Source of the DNA: Pistacia vera | Taxonomy: Eukaryota > Streptophyta > Magnoliopsida > Sapindales > Anacardiaceae | Assembly (NCBI RefSeq): GCF_008641045.1 | Contig: NW_022196056.1 | Coordinates: 806,001 to 870,000 of the forward strand | Direction of reading: 5' to 3' | DNA length: 64,000 nucleotides | In this document: piece by piece, positions 44,968-55,970 of the stretch | How positions within the stretch are numbered: the stretch's first letter is position 1 | How the letters are laid out: every line of letters starts with the position of its first letter | The notes under the pieces: generated by a model | What the model was told of the DNA's origin: nothing | Seen by the model: only the letters and a program-made list of their open reading frames with translations | The model's database searches: none | Translations under genes and position numbers: made by a program

Positions 44968-45690
44968 CTAAACAGATTTCACAGTGGTGAAACCGGAAGA
45001 AAAAGAGAACTCATGTTCATTAAACCTAATACTAGGAGTAATAAAGATTCGACCATCTGAGCTGAGACATTTGTAACCCTTATGCATCAAACTGTATCCA
45101 ACAAAAACACACTTACTTGAATGGAAACTAAGCTTATGTTTATTGAAAACCCTTAGGAAAGGAAAACAAGCACAACCAAAGACCTTCAAGGTATCATACA
45201 CAGGAGGAAATTTAAACAATAGTTGATAAGGAGATGTATGTTGCAGTACATCAGTAGGCATTCTATTTATTAAGTAGACTGTAGTCTCAAAAGAAAGCCA
45301 CCAGAAATTTAAAGGCATAGATGCATGGGCTAATAATGTCAAACCTGTTTCTACAACATGCCTATGCTTTCTTTCACTTCTTCCATTTTGTTGATGTACA
45401 TAAGCACAAGAATATCTAAACTGAATGCCTTCACTAGTTAGATATGGCAATAATCCCTTATACTAACCTCCTTGATCAGATTGAATACACTTAAGCTTAT
45501 AACCAAACTGTCTTTCGGCTAAATGATGAAATTTGATAAATATAGACCTAACCTCAGCCTTAGTTCTAAGGGGAAATAGCCAAGTAAACCTACTAAAATC
45601 ATCTAAGAATTGCCCAAAACCCATAGTATCTAAAACATTCAGTTGAGGCAATAGGTGCAGGACCTTATATGTCACTATGGATGAGTTCAA
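44968..45690 (-). pseudogene. Copia B integrase core
   Basis: Minus strand. DDFSRFTWLFPLRTKAEV, CIQSDQGG (second catalytic D), a TAG at about 45462, then YVHQQNGRSERKHRHVVE with the catalytic E, and FGCACFPFLR / KCVFVGYSLMHKGYKC of the C-terminal region. It would join element DNA to the chromosome. Confidence 0.9.
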
Positions 45691-45778
45691 GAGGAAAATT
45701 AGCTCTAGAATGTAATTTGGGAAAGCTAGTGTGATGCATCTTTCCTAATTGACAAGCATCATAGAACTCAACAGGATG

Positions 45779-46768
45779 TTATTTTCCTAATTGAAAATTA
45801 ATTTGATGCATGATTTGATTGTAAACTTTACTATGAGGATGACCTAGTCTTTGATGCCAAATCAATGAATTAATATTAGTGTTTATAGTAACAAGTGCTT
45901 CAGTATGAGGAGATGAGCTATCTAAAGACACTTGACTAATATTTTGTGGAATAATAGGAGCAGAATTAAGCAAATCAGAATCAGAAAACACAACATCAGA
46001 AAGCACAGCATCAGACAGATCATTCATATGATATGTTTTATCAGATAAATTATGTTGCTGACATTCATTAGAACTATAAATCTTGGAATTTTCAACAGGT
46101 ACGAAGATATTTGCAACTGAAATTGGAGTTTTATTTTTATTGCAAGAAGATTCAACACAAGCAATGTCATTATTATATATGGTATTGACATCAAACATTA
46201 CAAATTTTGACTTCTCTAACACTGCTGACCCTAAAGGTTCTTCTACTGAATGCTGAATCTGTTTAGACAATGCACAATTAACAGAACGTAAATTTGGAGG
46301 TTTGACTTGTGAGGAAAGTGAAGGTTGAATGGACATACTAGAAGGTAGCATTAGCCGATATAGCCCTTCTTTAAGATCTCCTTGGAGTAGCACAGTCATG
46401 GAAATTTTGTCCTTCACAACACAACAATTAGAATTAAACTCAACAACCACATTATTATCCTTAGTAAATTTTGAAATGCTTAGTAAGTTCTTGGTGATTT
46501 TAGGCACACAGAGGATATTTTTAAGGTACAAACATTTGGACTGTAATACACTAGGTAATGAAGAAAAACCAGTGTGAGAAATGTTTAAGAACACACCATT
46601 TCCCACTTGCAATTGATCTATACCTTCGTATGGTTTGCTGGCATTCAACTGAGCTGGATCAGAGGCGATGTGGTTTGTTGCACCTGAATCCATGTACCAG
46701 ATGGGATCAGTAGGTGTTGCTGAGTTTGCAAGGGAAGTTGACATATTTCGGTAGTGTTGTGGAGGCAT
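45779..46768 (-). CDS. Copia B protease and pre-integrase domain
   Basis: Minus strand, 329 residues open. The protease active site is WYMDSGATNHIAS (D-S-G), followed by the typical LQVGNG and LSISKFTKDNN segments. A long, low-similarity insert (about residues 130-300) precedes the pre-integrase motif LIWHQRLGHPHSKVYNQIM with its histidines. It overlaps the gag frame upstream, so the stretch is part of one polyprotein broken by frameshifts. Confidence 0.85.
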   Translation of the reverse strand: MPPQHYRNMSTSLANSATPTDPIWYMDSGATNHIASDPAQLNASKPYEGIDQLQVGNGVFLNISHTGFSSLPSVLQSKCLYLKNILCVPKITKNLLSISKFTKDNNVVVEFNSNCCVVKDKISMTVLLQGDLKEGLYRLMLPSSMSIQPSLSSQVKPPNLRSVNCALSKQIQHSVEEPLGSAVLEKSKFVMFDVNTIYNNDIACVESSCNKNKTPISVANIFVPVENSKIYSSNECQQHNLSDKTYHMNDLSDAVLSDVVFSDSDLLNSAPIIPQNISQVSLDSSSPHTEALVTINTNINSLIWHQRLGHPHSKVYNQIMHQINFQLGK

Positions 46769-47301
46769 ATTTGGGTATTTTTGTGTAGATAAAGCAGGAA
46801 ACTATTGGGACTGCACAGCAAAATGGCTTGTGAGCCTGGTGAGGACTGAATTATAACAAAATGAGCTTGTGATCCAGACATCATCTGTTGACTTGGGAAA
46901 CCAACAGGACCAGATGATATCTGCTGACTTGGAAAACCAATAGGACCAGAGTATCCACAGCTTCCATAAGAGCCAGAATTAAATTGTCCAAACTGTCTAG
47001 AGTGTCCTGATTTTCCATAGGAACCAGGATTAAATTGTGAAGATGCATATTGATAAGAACTTGGCCTTGCAAATTGGGAATTTCCAGTTTGATAGTGCCC
47101 ATTGCTAAACTGTGACTGAGATAGAAACATTCCTGACTGAAATCCTCCAAAATAGGCTGAGTCATATCTATGGTAATATTGGATCGCAGTATGTCTTGGT
47201 TTACTACACACTTGACAAAGAGGTCTACCTCTATTGTTGAACCTACCTCTACCTGTACCAAAATTATTAAACATAGCAGGCTTGTAAGCATTCCAAGACA
47301 T
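46645..47301 (-). CDS. Copia B gag C-terminal half with zinc knuckle
   Basis: Minus strand. The nucleic-acid-binding knuckle is CQVCSKPRHTAIQYYHR, where the final cysteine position is a tyrosine. A Gly/Ser/Gln/Tyr-rich segment with repeats (QFNSGSYG, FPSQQISSG) follows. After about residue 150 the frame leaves the conserved path; the other frame continues into protease. Confidence 0.75.
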   Translation of the reverse strand: MSWNAYKPAMFNNFGTGRGRFNNRGRPLCQVCSKPRHTAIQYYHRYDSAYFGGFQSGMFLSQSQFSNGHYQTGNSQFARPSSYQYASSQFNPGSYGKSGHSRQFGQFNSGSYGSCGYSGPIGFPSQQISSGPVGFPSQQMMSGSQAHFVIIQSSPGSQAILLCSPNSFLLYLHKNTQICLHNTTEICQLPLQTQQHLLIPSGTWIQVQQTTSPLIQLS

Positions 47302-47400
47302 ATCAGTTTGGCCACTAGGCTGTTGTATTGAAGCATTTTGAGAATTGAATTGAGAGACTGAGTTTACAGGAACATGATAAGTGGAGTATGGTTGTTGACT

Positions 47401-47964
47401 CTATAAACTATGCAGAGCATTCAATGTAGAGTCGTTAAACACTGGAACATTCTCATGTTTCACAGCTGATGTTAGCTGATTTCCAGTTGCTGCAGTAGCT
47501 AAGTTAGCTGAGTTGTTTGAGAAGTCCAAAGTATTAAATTTTTCTAGCCTTATTTCATATTTTTGCAGCAAAAACTTTGCTTCTTGCAAAGAGACATAAT
47601 CCACTTTAGACTCAATTCGTGAGGTTAAATTCACAACAGCAGCATCATACTCAGGGCCAAGAACATCTAAGACATATTGAAGAAGATCCTCATCTGATAT
47701 GGACTGTCCACTAGCAGATAAACTGTCTACAATCTCCTTCATTTTCTTGAAGTAACTATTTATGCTTAAGTCCTTCTTATGAGTAATTTGCAAAAAGTTC
47801 TTTAAATGCAAAGCTCTAAACTTAGAATCTATTTCAAATTCATTCTCTAATACAAACCATATTTCACTTGAATAACGACATTTAGAGACATGACCAAACA
47901 TACTTTCTGAAATTGAAGCTAACAGCCAACTAACCAAGAATTTATCAGTACGTTTCCAAGCCAA
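47401..47964 (-). CDS. Copia B gag core (UBN2 type)
   Basis: Minus strand, 188 residues. AWKRTDKFLVSWLLASISES, SSEIWFVLENEFE, YFKKMKEIVDSLSASGQSIS and DLLQYVLDVLGPEYDAAVVN are signatures of the copia gag (UBN2) family. It forms the particle shell. The N-terminal part is in another frame to the right. Confidence 0.85.
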   Translation of the reverse strand: MAWKRTDKFLVSWLLASISESMFGHVSKCRYSSEIWFVLENEFEIDSKFRALHLKNFLQITHKKDLSINSYFKKMKEIVDSLSASGQSISDEDLLQYVLDVLGPEYDAAVVNLTSRIESKVDYVSLQEAKFLLQKYEIRLEKFNTLDFSNNSANLATAATGNQLTSAVKHENVPVFNDSTLNALHSL

Positions 47965-48279
47965 TTATAAGATGGAATTATTAACTTCTTCCGTAACTAC
48001 ATTTTCCTTGTCTATAGTTTCACCAACAGTTCTAGCATTATCTTCTTAACACAAATAAGCGGTGGAGGAAAAGGAACAGTACCATACAGTGATCTTCCAG
48101 TGCATGAGCACCCACGGCAAACAGAACTTGCGATCTCCAGAATCGGTAGTTGTCGATGGTGAGCTTAGGTAATTACTTGTAAACTGGTGAGAACATGGTC
48201 GAAGCAAAGTTACTGGAATTGTGAAGTTATTCAGCATCTTGTCGGTGTTAATGGACTTAGGAGGATCGATTTCAGCCAT
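47965..48279 (-). pseudogene. Copia B gag N-terminus
   Basis: Minus strand. The ATG at 48279-48277 starts MAEIDPPKSINTDK, twelve bases inside the primer site. A frameshift near 48170 moves the conserved NYRFWRSQVLFAV helix to another frame, and a further shift near 48060 leads to the core. Confidence 0.7.
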
Positions 48280-48290
48280 TGACGTGTCAT

Positions 48291-48303
48291 GGCGCTGATA
48301 CCA
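48291..48303 (-). promoter_or_regulatory. Primer binding site, copia B copy 1
   Basis: On the minus strand TGGTATCAGCGCC directly follows the LTR; one mismatch to the initiator tRNA-Met complement. Confidence 0.88.
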
Positions 48304-48580
48304 TGTGGAATTTTGAGATTGAAAGTGTTTGAGCTTAAAGTGAAGATCTGAGAAGAAAAAGACTTTTCTATTGATTAAAGATACATAAAACAAAGCAGCA
48401 GACTTCTCTTTAAATATACAGGAAGTTTCAGCTCAACTTTACTAAAAACAGAGAAGAAAAGAAACTGGTCAAAAACGACACAGTTTTGTTTAACACTTAA
48501 ATTGTAAAAACGTCAGCTTTCTGGTTGCCACTTAAACTGCAGAACGGCAGCGTTTTGATCATGTTTTTATCTTGCCAACA
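48304..48580 (-). repeat. LTR 2 of the copia B array (shared)
   Basis: TGTGGAATTTTG to CTTGCCAACA, 277 bp. Internal element sequence adjoins it on both sides, so it is the 5' LTR of copy 1 and the 3' LTR of copy 2. It differs from LTR 3 mainly by single-base deletions. Confidence 0.92.
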
Positions 48581-51500
48581 GCCTCCTCAAGCTGAATACT
48601 TCGTAGCTTCAGCTTGCCAATTCAACTGCAGCTAACATTCTGCTCAGGCAAAAACAAACTTGAAGCTCAAATTCTCTGCTTATAAATTCTGCTTGTAAAT
48701 CCTGCAAATATTATCAAGTTTGCTCAACATAAACTTCAGAGTAGAAACTGATTTTAGAGTAGAGACGATAATTCTGCTTATAAAACCTGCAGATATTCTC
48801 CAGTTTGCTGCAACATAGTTTGCTGCAATATAAACTTCAGAGTAACAATTTCACAGTTATAAATTCTGCTTATAAAATTGAGATATTCTCAAGTTTGCTG
48901 CAACATAAACTTCAGAGTAACAACTTCAGAGTAGAAACGATTTTCAGAGTAGAGACTGATCACCAAATGCCAATGCCACATACCAATGCCAACAACTTCA
49001 GAGAAAGCATTTAGACAAACACCTTCAGAACAAAAAAAAAATCACAAACAACAACTTCACAAAACAAAAACAATTTCACCAAAAACAACAACTTCAGAGT
49101 AACAATTCAACTAACTGTCACCCAAAAACAACACTTCAGAGTAACAATTTCACTGTTAACTTCACTGCTTACGTCTTTGCTATCAACAGCAACTTCACCA
49201 AAAACAAAACAATTTCACCAAAAAAACAACAACTTCAGAGTAACAATTCTCTGCTTAACTTCACCAAAAACAACAACTTCAGAGTAAACATTTCACTGTT
49301 TAACTTCACTGCTTTACTGTCTTTGCTATCAACAACAACTTTAGAGTAAAATTTACTGTTAAATCACTGCTTCACTACAGCAAAAACTAACCAATTGCCA
49401 TAATGCCAATCATACTGTCATCCATCAGTTAACGTTGCTTCATTTTTTACTGCCTTTGCACCAATGCTGCAACACAATAACTAACCAATCTTCCAAAAGC
49501 CAACATATCACAACAATTAATCAACACTCAATGCATACTGCCTTTGCAACCAATAGCTGCAACACAATAACTAACCAATCTTCCAAATGCCAACATATCA
49601 CAGAAATAATCAACAACAATGCGCCAACATTACAAACATACAGCCAACATAAACAACTCACTATTTCAACATTTTACGTAGCATCAGTCACTACGCAACA
49701 TTTACTGCAACAATTCAGTCTACTCACTACTGCCAACTTTTACTGAACATTTCAACACTTCACTACTGCCAACTTTCATCAGCAGATTCAGTCACTACTG
49801 CCATCATTTCAACATTTTACTTACTGCAGCAGAATTCAGTCAGATTTAAAGTCAGCTTTGCTTTTAATTCTTCAAATGAGCAGCAGGAAGAGGCTTAGTT
49901 GTATGTCAGCAATTTCAACTTAGAAGTAATATGAACAGCAACCTTATTAGCCAATACTGTTCACGAATATAATGAGTGTCAATTTCTATGTGTTGGTACG
50001 AGCATGAAAAACGATTTGAGGCCAAGGCTCCAGCACCTACCTGTCACACCATATAACTGGAGTTTTGTTGAAAGCAGTCCTAATCAGTAAACACACTATT
50101 CAACCAAGCAATTTCAGTGGTTGTGTGTGCAATGCCCTATACTCAGCTTCAGTAGAGGAAAGAGCCACTTTTTGTTTTCTAGAGCTCCATTGGATTAAGT
50201 TAGGACCTAGGAACAACAATACCCACTGGTTGACCTCCTATCTTCTATATTACTTCCCCAATCAGCATCAGCATAACACTAATTTGAAGGGAGAGAGGGA
50301 GTGATTTTCAGCCCATGATCTTTAGTACCCTGAATATATCGCAGGACTCTTTTACAAGCTTGCCAATGAAGGGTGGTAGGAGCTTGTAGAATTGACTTAA
50401 CTTGTTAACTGTAAAGCTCAAATCTGTCTAGTTAAAGTCAAATACTGTAAGCTCCTACAGTACTTCTAAACAGGGTGGATTAGAAAACAATCACTATCTC
50501 CTGAAAAAAGTCTTGCACTAGTAGCCATAGGTGGAGCACATGCATTAGCTTCTAACATATTGTCTTGGCAAGTAAATCATTAGCATAGTTGGATGTTTTA
50601 AATGTAAACCAGTGGCTGTCTGTTGCTTCCAGTCCTAAAAAATAATGAATTGAGCCAAGTGTTTTGAGTGCAAATTGGTCATTAAGTCTGCACTAACTGT
50701 TTTATGTAGGACAATCTGAACGTTAACAATATGTCATCAACATAAACCAAAATGTAGTACTTGCCATTTTGATGCAGGATGAACAGGCTCGAACTGATAT
50801 AGAATTAACAAAGCCTTTCTGTAGAAAAGCTGTTTAAGCTTGTCAAACCAGGCCCTTGGAGCCTGCTAAGTCCATAAAGGGCTTTGTTTAACTTGCAAAC
50901 TGAAGTGGGTTGTGCAGTATCTTCAAAACCAACAGGTTGAGTCATGTAAACCACTTCATTTAGGTGCATGAGAAAGGCATTGTTTACATCCATTGCTGGA
51001 TATCCCAATTGTTTATCACTCCAAGGTAAGAATATCGTATTGTGGAAGGCTTGATTACTGGACTAAAGGTTTCAAAAAGTCAAGGCCAGGGGTTGTTGAA
51101 AGCCTTTGGCTACAAGCCTTGCTTTATACTTTGCAGGTGACCCATACATTGAACTTTGTCCTAAAGACCCACTTATTCCCTACAACATTCATTTCGAAGA
51201 AAAAAGGACAAGAGACCAGGTTTGGTTGGCAAGTAGAGCATCATACTCTGCTTGCATAGCTACTTCCACTCATGACTAGATAAGGCTTCTTGGCAGTCTG
51301 GGTTCAGGTATTATGGAGGCAGCAGTAGTAATGCTGTTTTGGGAAAAGCAGCAGCATATTGCTTCTTGTAACCATAGGATGAGTGTTTATGGGCACCTTG
51401 AAGAGCTTGGAATGGCAGCAAACTTGGACAGGTTCGATCAATTCAATGAACATGATGGTTCATTTTTCTGTGAGAATGTGTATGATGATTCTTTTTTTCT

Positions 51501-52845
51501 TTGAGAAGGTATGACTGATTCTGGTTTTTAGAACTATATAAGGCTGGATCAGTGTTGTGAAAGTTGTGTGGAGTTGTTGAATATTAGGAAGTTGTGAAGA
51601 TGTTTAAGTCTATGTGATAGTACCAGGCAGTGTTTTGGATGGGAGATGCACATGAGATGATATAGGTAAGGCAGTGTATTTGATGGTAGAGAAGTACTAG
51701 ATGATGGTATAGGGATGTATTTGTGGTGGAGATGCACTGGATGATGGAGATTGATGAATGACAGGAATAATAGATGAGGAGAAGAGTAAATCCTTACCAC
51801 TTGTGGAGGAGAATCATTTGAAGGACGGGCTACTCCAGGAGAACCAGAGCTAGCTGAGCTGGTAGGATTATGGATGGAAATGAAAGGGAAAAATATAGAT
51901 GTAGGGGAGGGAATTCAGATGAAGGGCTAAACAGATTTCACAGTGGTGAAACAGAAGAAAAAGGGAACTCATGTTCTTAAACCTAAACTAGGAGTAATAA
52001 AGATTTGACCATCTGAGCTAGACATTTGTAACCCTTATGCATCAAACTGTATCCAACAAAACACACCTTACTTGAATGGAAACTAAACTTATGTTTATTG
52101 AAAACCCTTAGGAAAGGAAAACAAGCACAACCAAAGACCTTCAAGGTATCATACACAGGAGGAAATTTAAACAATAGTGATAAGGAGATGTATGTTGCAG
52201 TACATCAGTAGGCATTCTATTATTAAGTAGACTGAGTCTCAAAAGAAAGCCACCAGAAATTTAAAGGCATAGATGGCTGGGCTATATGTACAACCTGTTT
52301 CTACACATGCCTATGCTTTCTTTCACTCTTCCATTTGTTGTGTGACATAAGCACAAGAATATCTAAACTGAATGCCTCACTAGTTAGATAGGCAATAATC
52401 CCTTATATTACCTCCTTGATCCGATTGAATCACTTAAGCTTAAACCAAATGTCTTTCGGCTAAATGATGAAATTTGATAAATATAGACCTAAATCAGCCT
52501 TAGTTCTAAGGGGAAATAGCCAAGTAAACCTACTAAAATCTCTAAGAATTGCATCAGTATCTAAAACCTTCAGTTGAGGCAATGGTGCAGGACCCCATAT
52601 GTCATATGGATGAGTTCAAGAGGAAAGTTAGCTCTAGAATGTGATTTGGGAAAGCTAGTGTGATGCATCTTTCCTAATTGACAGCATCACAGAATCAACA
52701 GGATGTAATTTTCCTGATTGAAAATTAGTTTGACGAATGATTTGATTGTAAACTTTACTATGAGGGTGACTAACACAGATCATTCAAAATGATGTTTTAT
52801 CAGATAAATCATGTTGCTGACATTCATAGACCTATCAATCTTGGA

Positions 52846-53432
52846 ATTTTCAACAGATACTGAGATATTTGAAACTGAAACTGGAGTTTTATTTATTGCA
52901 AGAAGATTTAACACCACAAGTCATTGCTAAATGGTATTGTCATCAAACATTACAGATTTTGACTTCTCTAACACTGTTGACCCTAAAGATTCTTCTACTG
53001 AATGCTGAATCTGTTTAGCCAATGCACAATTAACAAAGGTAAATTTGGAGGTTCGACTTGGGAGGTAAGTGGGGTCGAATGGACATACAGAAGGTAGCAT
53101 TAGTCGATTAGCCCTTCTTTAAGATCTCCTTGGAGTAGCACAGTCTGGAATTTTGTCCTTCACAACACAGCAATTAGAATTAAACTAACAACCACATATT
53201 ATCCTTAGGGAATTTTGAAATGCTTAGTAAGTTTACCTTCTGTTAATTGGTGCATTGGCTAAACAGATTCAGCATTCAGTAGAAGAATTTTAGGGTCAAC
53301 AGTGTTAGAGAAGTCAAAATCTGAATGTTTGATGACAATACCAATATAGCAAGACATTGTTGGTGTTAAATCTTCTTGCAATAAAAATAAAACTCCAGTT
53401 TCAGTTTCAAATATCCAGTATCTGTTGAAAAT
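52846..53432. repeat. Inverted repeat with ~195-bp arms in copy 2
   Basis: Arm 52846-53042 is repeated in reverse complement at 53233-53432 with a 190-bp spacer. The second arm ends exactly at a jump to the gag leader (AAGCGGTGGAGG). Copy 1 has no inverted arm. Confidence 0.85.
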
Positions 53433-53668
53433 AAGCGGTGGAGGACAAGGAACAGTACCATCAAGTGATCTTCCAGTGCATGAGCACCACGGCAAAACAG
53501 AACTTGCGATCTCCAGAATCGGTAGTTGTCGATGGTGGCTTAGGGTTAATTACTTGTAAACTGATGAGAACACGGTCGAAGCAAAGTTACTGGAATTGTT
53601 GAAGTTATTCAGCATCTTGTCGGTGTTAATGGACTTAGGAGGATCGATTTCAGCATTGAGTTTGTCAT

Positions 53669-53681
53669 GGCTCTGATACCA
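53669..53681 (-). promoter_or_regulatory. Primer binding site, copia B copy 2
   Basis: On the minus strand TGGTATCAGAGCC, a perfect complement of the initiator tRNA-Met 3' end, adjoining LTR 3. Confidence 0.9.
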
Positions 53682-53961
53682 TGTGGAATTTGTGATTGAA
53701 AGTGTTTGAAGCTTAAAGTCGAAGATCTGAGAAGAAAAAGACTTTCTCTACTGATTAAAGATACATAAAAAACGCAGCAGACTTCTCTTTAAATATACAG
53801 AGAAGTTTCAGCTCAACTTTACTAAAAACAGAGAAGAAAAGAAACTGGTCAAAAACGACACAGTTTTGTTTAACACTTAAACTGTAAAAACGTCAGCGTT
53901 TCTGGTTGCCACTTAAACTGCAGAACGGCAGCGTTTTGATCATGTTTTTATCTTGCCAACA
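53682..53961 (-). repeat. LTR 3 of the copia B array
   Basis: 280 bp, TGTGGAATTTG to CTTGCCAACA. The five bases after it are CTCCT, which do not match GAGAT before LTR 1. Confidence 0.92.
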
Positions 53962-54695
53962 CTCCTATGGCACTTGCTATACAACTTGGGAAAGAAAATG
54001 GAGATTTGTTTGATCAACTGACTTTATATCGAAACATTGTTGGTGGCCTACAGTATTTGACCTTATCCAGACTAGATATAGCCTTTACCATAAATAAATT
54101 GAGCCAATTTTTGCAACAACCTATTATTCTTCATTGGATTGTTTGTAAGCAGGTCTTACGATATATTAAGGGCACTTTGATGTATGGCTTGGTGTTTAAA
54201 CCACATAAGTTTCTTCACTTAGAGGCCTATGCTGATGCAGATTGGGCAAGTGACATCAATAACCGCAGATCAACTAGCGGATATGCTATATTTCTTGGTG
54301 ATAATTTGGTATAATGGAGTTCAAAGAAGCAGAAGGTAATATCTCTATCCTCTACTGAAGTTGAATACAGGGCATTAAGTTAAGCAGCAACTGAAGTTGT
54401 ATGGATTCAACATCTCTTTAAAGAACTTGGTATTGATCTTCCACACACACCTATTATATGGTGTGACAATATGAGTGCTGGAGCTCTATCATCCAACCTC
54501 GTTTTTCATGCGCACACTAAACATATAGAAATCGATGTACACTATGTTAGAGAGCTTGTTGCAAGCAAAAATGTAATGGCACAGTATGTTGCTTCAGAGT
54601 ACTAAAAGGTTGATGTGCTAACTAAATCTCTATCTCGTGCTAGGTTTGCCTTATTACGAGACAAACTCAATCTCTCTGCCAATTTACCTGAATAG
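53962..54695 (+). pseudogene. RT end and RNase H of another copia element (C)
   Basis: A single frame from TPMAL (53963) to TAG 54693-54695 with stops at TAA 54312-54314, at 54380 and 54603. Motifs: YRNIVGGLQYLTLSRLDIA, LEAYADADWASDINNRRSTS (first RNase H D), SSKKQKVISLSSTEVEYRA (E), IIWCDNMSAGALSS (D), HTKHIEIDVHYVRELV and VDVLTKSLSRARF. It starts abruptly at the LTR 3 boundary, so the 5' part is lost. It is related to, but distinct from, copia B. Confidence 0.9.
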
Positions 54696-55500
54696 ATATT
54701 GTCACTGGTTGGATTGCGTTTTTGCTGTTACTCTCTGATTCAGTCGTACTCAAATCTATTTGCCAAGATGATCTGAGGATAATTGGTGTAATTCTTAATG
54801 GCAATCTACAGTATTTGATGTTGCTTACGCTGTTGGAATATGCAATATTAGATGTTGCTCATCATGCTGACATAAGTTGACGACCATGGTGATGGATTCT
54901 TTTTACATAAGTTGATTTTGTCCAATGGTGTTTGATAGTTCTTATGCTGATACTGCTAAAATTGTAGTCACTAATACTGCAGTAGGTGTGGCTATTAAAT
55001 GAAGTCTCACTCTCCACAGAAGCTTTGAAATATGCTCTTATGATTCATGCTAATGTTACAGACATATGCTCGTAGAATTTAATTTTCTTTCACTATAAAA
55101 TTCCAAGCTGTTAGCAACGGGATATTGAAGAAGAAGGCTTAGTTCAATACCAAAGATGTTATGTTTAACAGGGGATATTAGAGCAAGTTCTATACAACAG
55201 GGGATATTGAAGAAGAAGGTTGAAGAAAGTTTAGTTCAATACAGAAGATGTTCTGTTTAACAGGGGATATTAGACCAAGTTCTGTTCCACAGGGGATATT
55301 AGACCAAGTCTTGTTTAAGTAGGGATATTAGATTGAGGTTTGTATAATGAGTTTTTTAGTAAGTGTGAGGGTTAATTTGTAATTTCTCATGCTTGTATCA
55401 CCAATATGGTGCGTTTAGATTGTTTGGTTATATAAAGGTGGTTAGGTTGTTATCTGGCAGTTAATAAGAAAAATCACTCTTCTTCTTCAAGCTTAAGAAC
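54696..55500 (+). other. 3' region and probable LTR remnant of copia C
   Basis: Non-coding. It holds repeated purine-rich motifs (55110-55330) and a TATA-like GGTTATATAAAGG near 55425-55437, as expected of a 3' region with an LTR promoter. No second LTR copy is available, so LTR ends cannot be set. Confidence 0.45.
55110..55330 (+). repeat. Six copies of a polypurine-like GGGATATT motif
   Basis: ACAGGGGATATTAGA or close variants recur six times in about 210 bp, with GAAGATGTTCTGTTTAAC spacers repeated between them. Each looks like a polypurine tract plus LTR start. Confidence 0.75.
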
Positions 55501-55575
55501 TGCGTGTTCTTTTCTTTTCTTCCCTTTAGGTTTCTTGATTTTCTTGAAATAGTTAAAACCTTTTCACTTTCTTTT

Positions 55576-55865
55576 TTATCTTTCTTTTCAATTGCAATAG
55601 AAATAGGTTGTTTGGCAACCGCAGCTTTTGGGTCTTTCTCGTTATTAGCAGTTACAGCTTCATATCCACTTATGTCACTGCGTGATTTTTTATTTTCCCT
55701 TTATTACAGGTTCCATCTTTACCCTTGTAAGGGTAATCATTCTTTGTGGTTAATCCACCATTCTTTTTCATTAATTCAAATGCCTTCTCCATAAATCCCC
55801 CATTGCATTTTTGGTTGTTATTATTAACATCGCAGCCCACTGGCTCTTGCTCTGTCGCATCCAGC
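55576..55865 (-). pseudogene. Papain-like cysteine protease gene fragment
   Basis: Minus strand. The frame encodes ATEQEPVGCD, then NNQKCNGGFMEKAFELMKKN, GGLTTKNDYPYKGKDGTC and KIKNHAVT; after a one-base shift it continues SGYEAVTANNEKDPKAAVAK and QPISIAIEK. This is the middle of the mature domain of a plant C1A protease (relatives of senescence-associated or vacuolar enzymes). The catalytic Cys segment and the His/Asn segments are missing. Sequence on both sides is unrelated, so this is an isolated, broken fragment. Confidence 0.82.
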
Positions 55866-55970
55866 TCCCTCGCCATTCGCCGCCACCTCCATCTGCCCCA
55901 CCGTCCCCCACCGATCGCTCCTTGTCATCTCACACCCCTATCCCTGCCTTTACCATGCGTTGGCTTGTAA

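Larger units (their letters stand above)
41322..48580 (-). mobile_element. Copia element B, copy 1 (nearly complete)
   Basis: LTRs at 41322-41602 (3') and 48304-48580 (5'), primer site, gag, protease, integrase, RT and RNase H on the minus strand. Coding damage is light (few frameshifts and stops), so this is one of the younger elements in the window. Its 5' LTR is shared with the copy to the right. Confidence 0.9.
48581..53961 (-). mobile_element. Copia B copy 2 (indel-riddled, gag missing)
   Basis: Follows copy 1 base for base (3' region 48581-49850, RNase H and RT 49851-51300, linker 51600-51800, integrase 51960-52700, pre-integrase to about 53230) but with a 1-3 base deletion every few tens of bases. 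From 53233 an inverted segment replaces the order, and the protease start and gag (matching about 46480-48055) are absent. Only short open pieces remain, for example 51008-50805 and 52174-51983. Confidence 0.88.

Noticed and set aside
55504..55970. Two + strand frames over the protease fragment
   Set aside because: The minus strand has clear papain-family similarity; the + frames have none.
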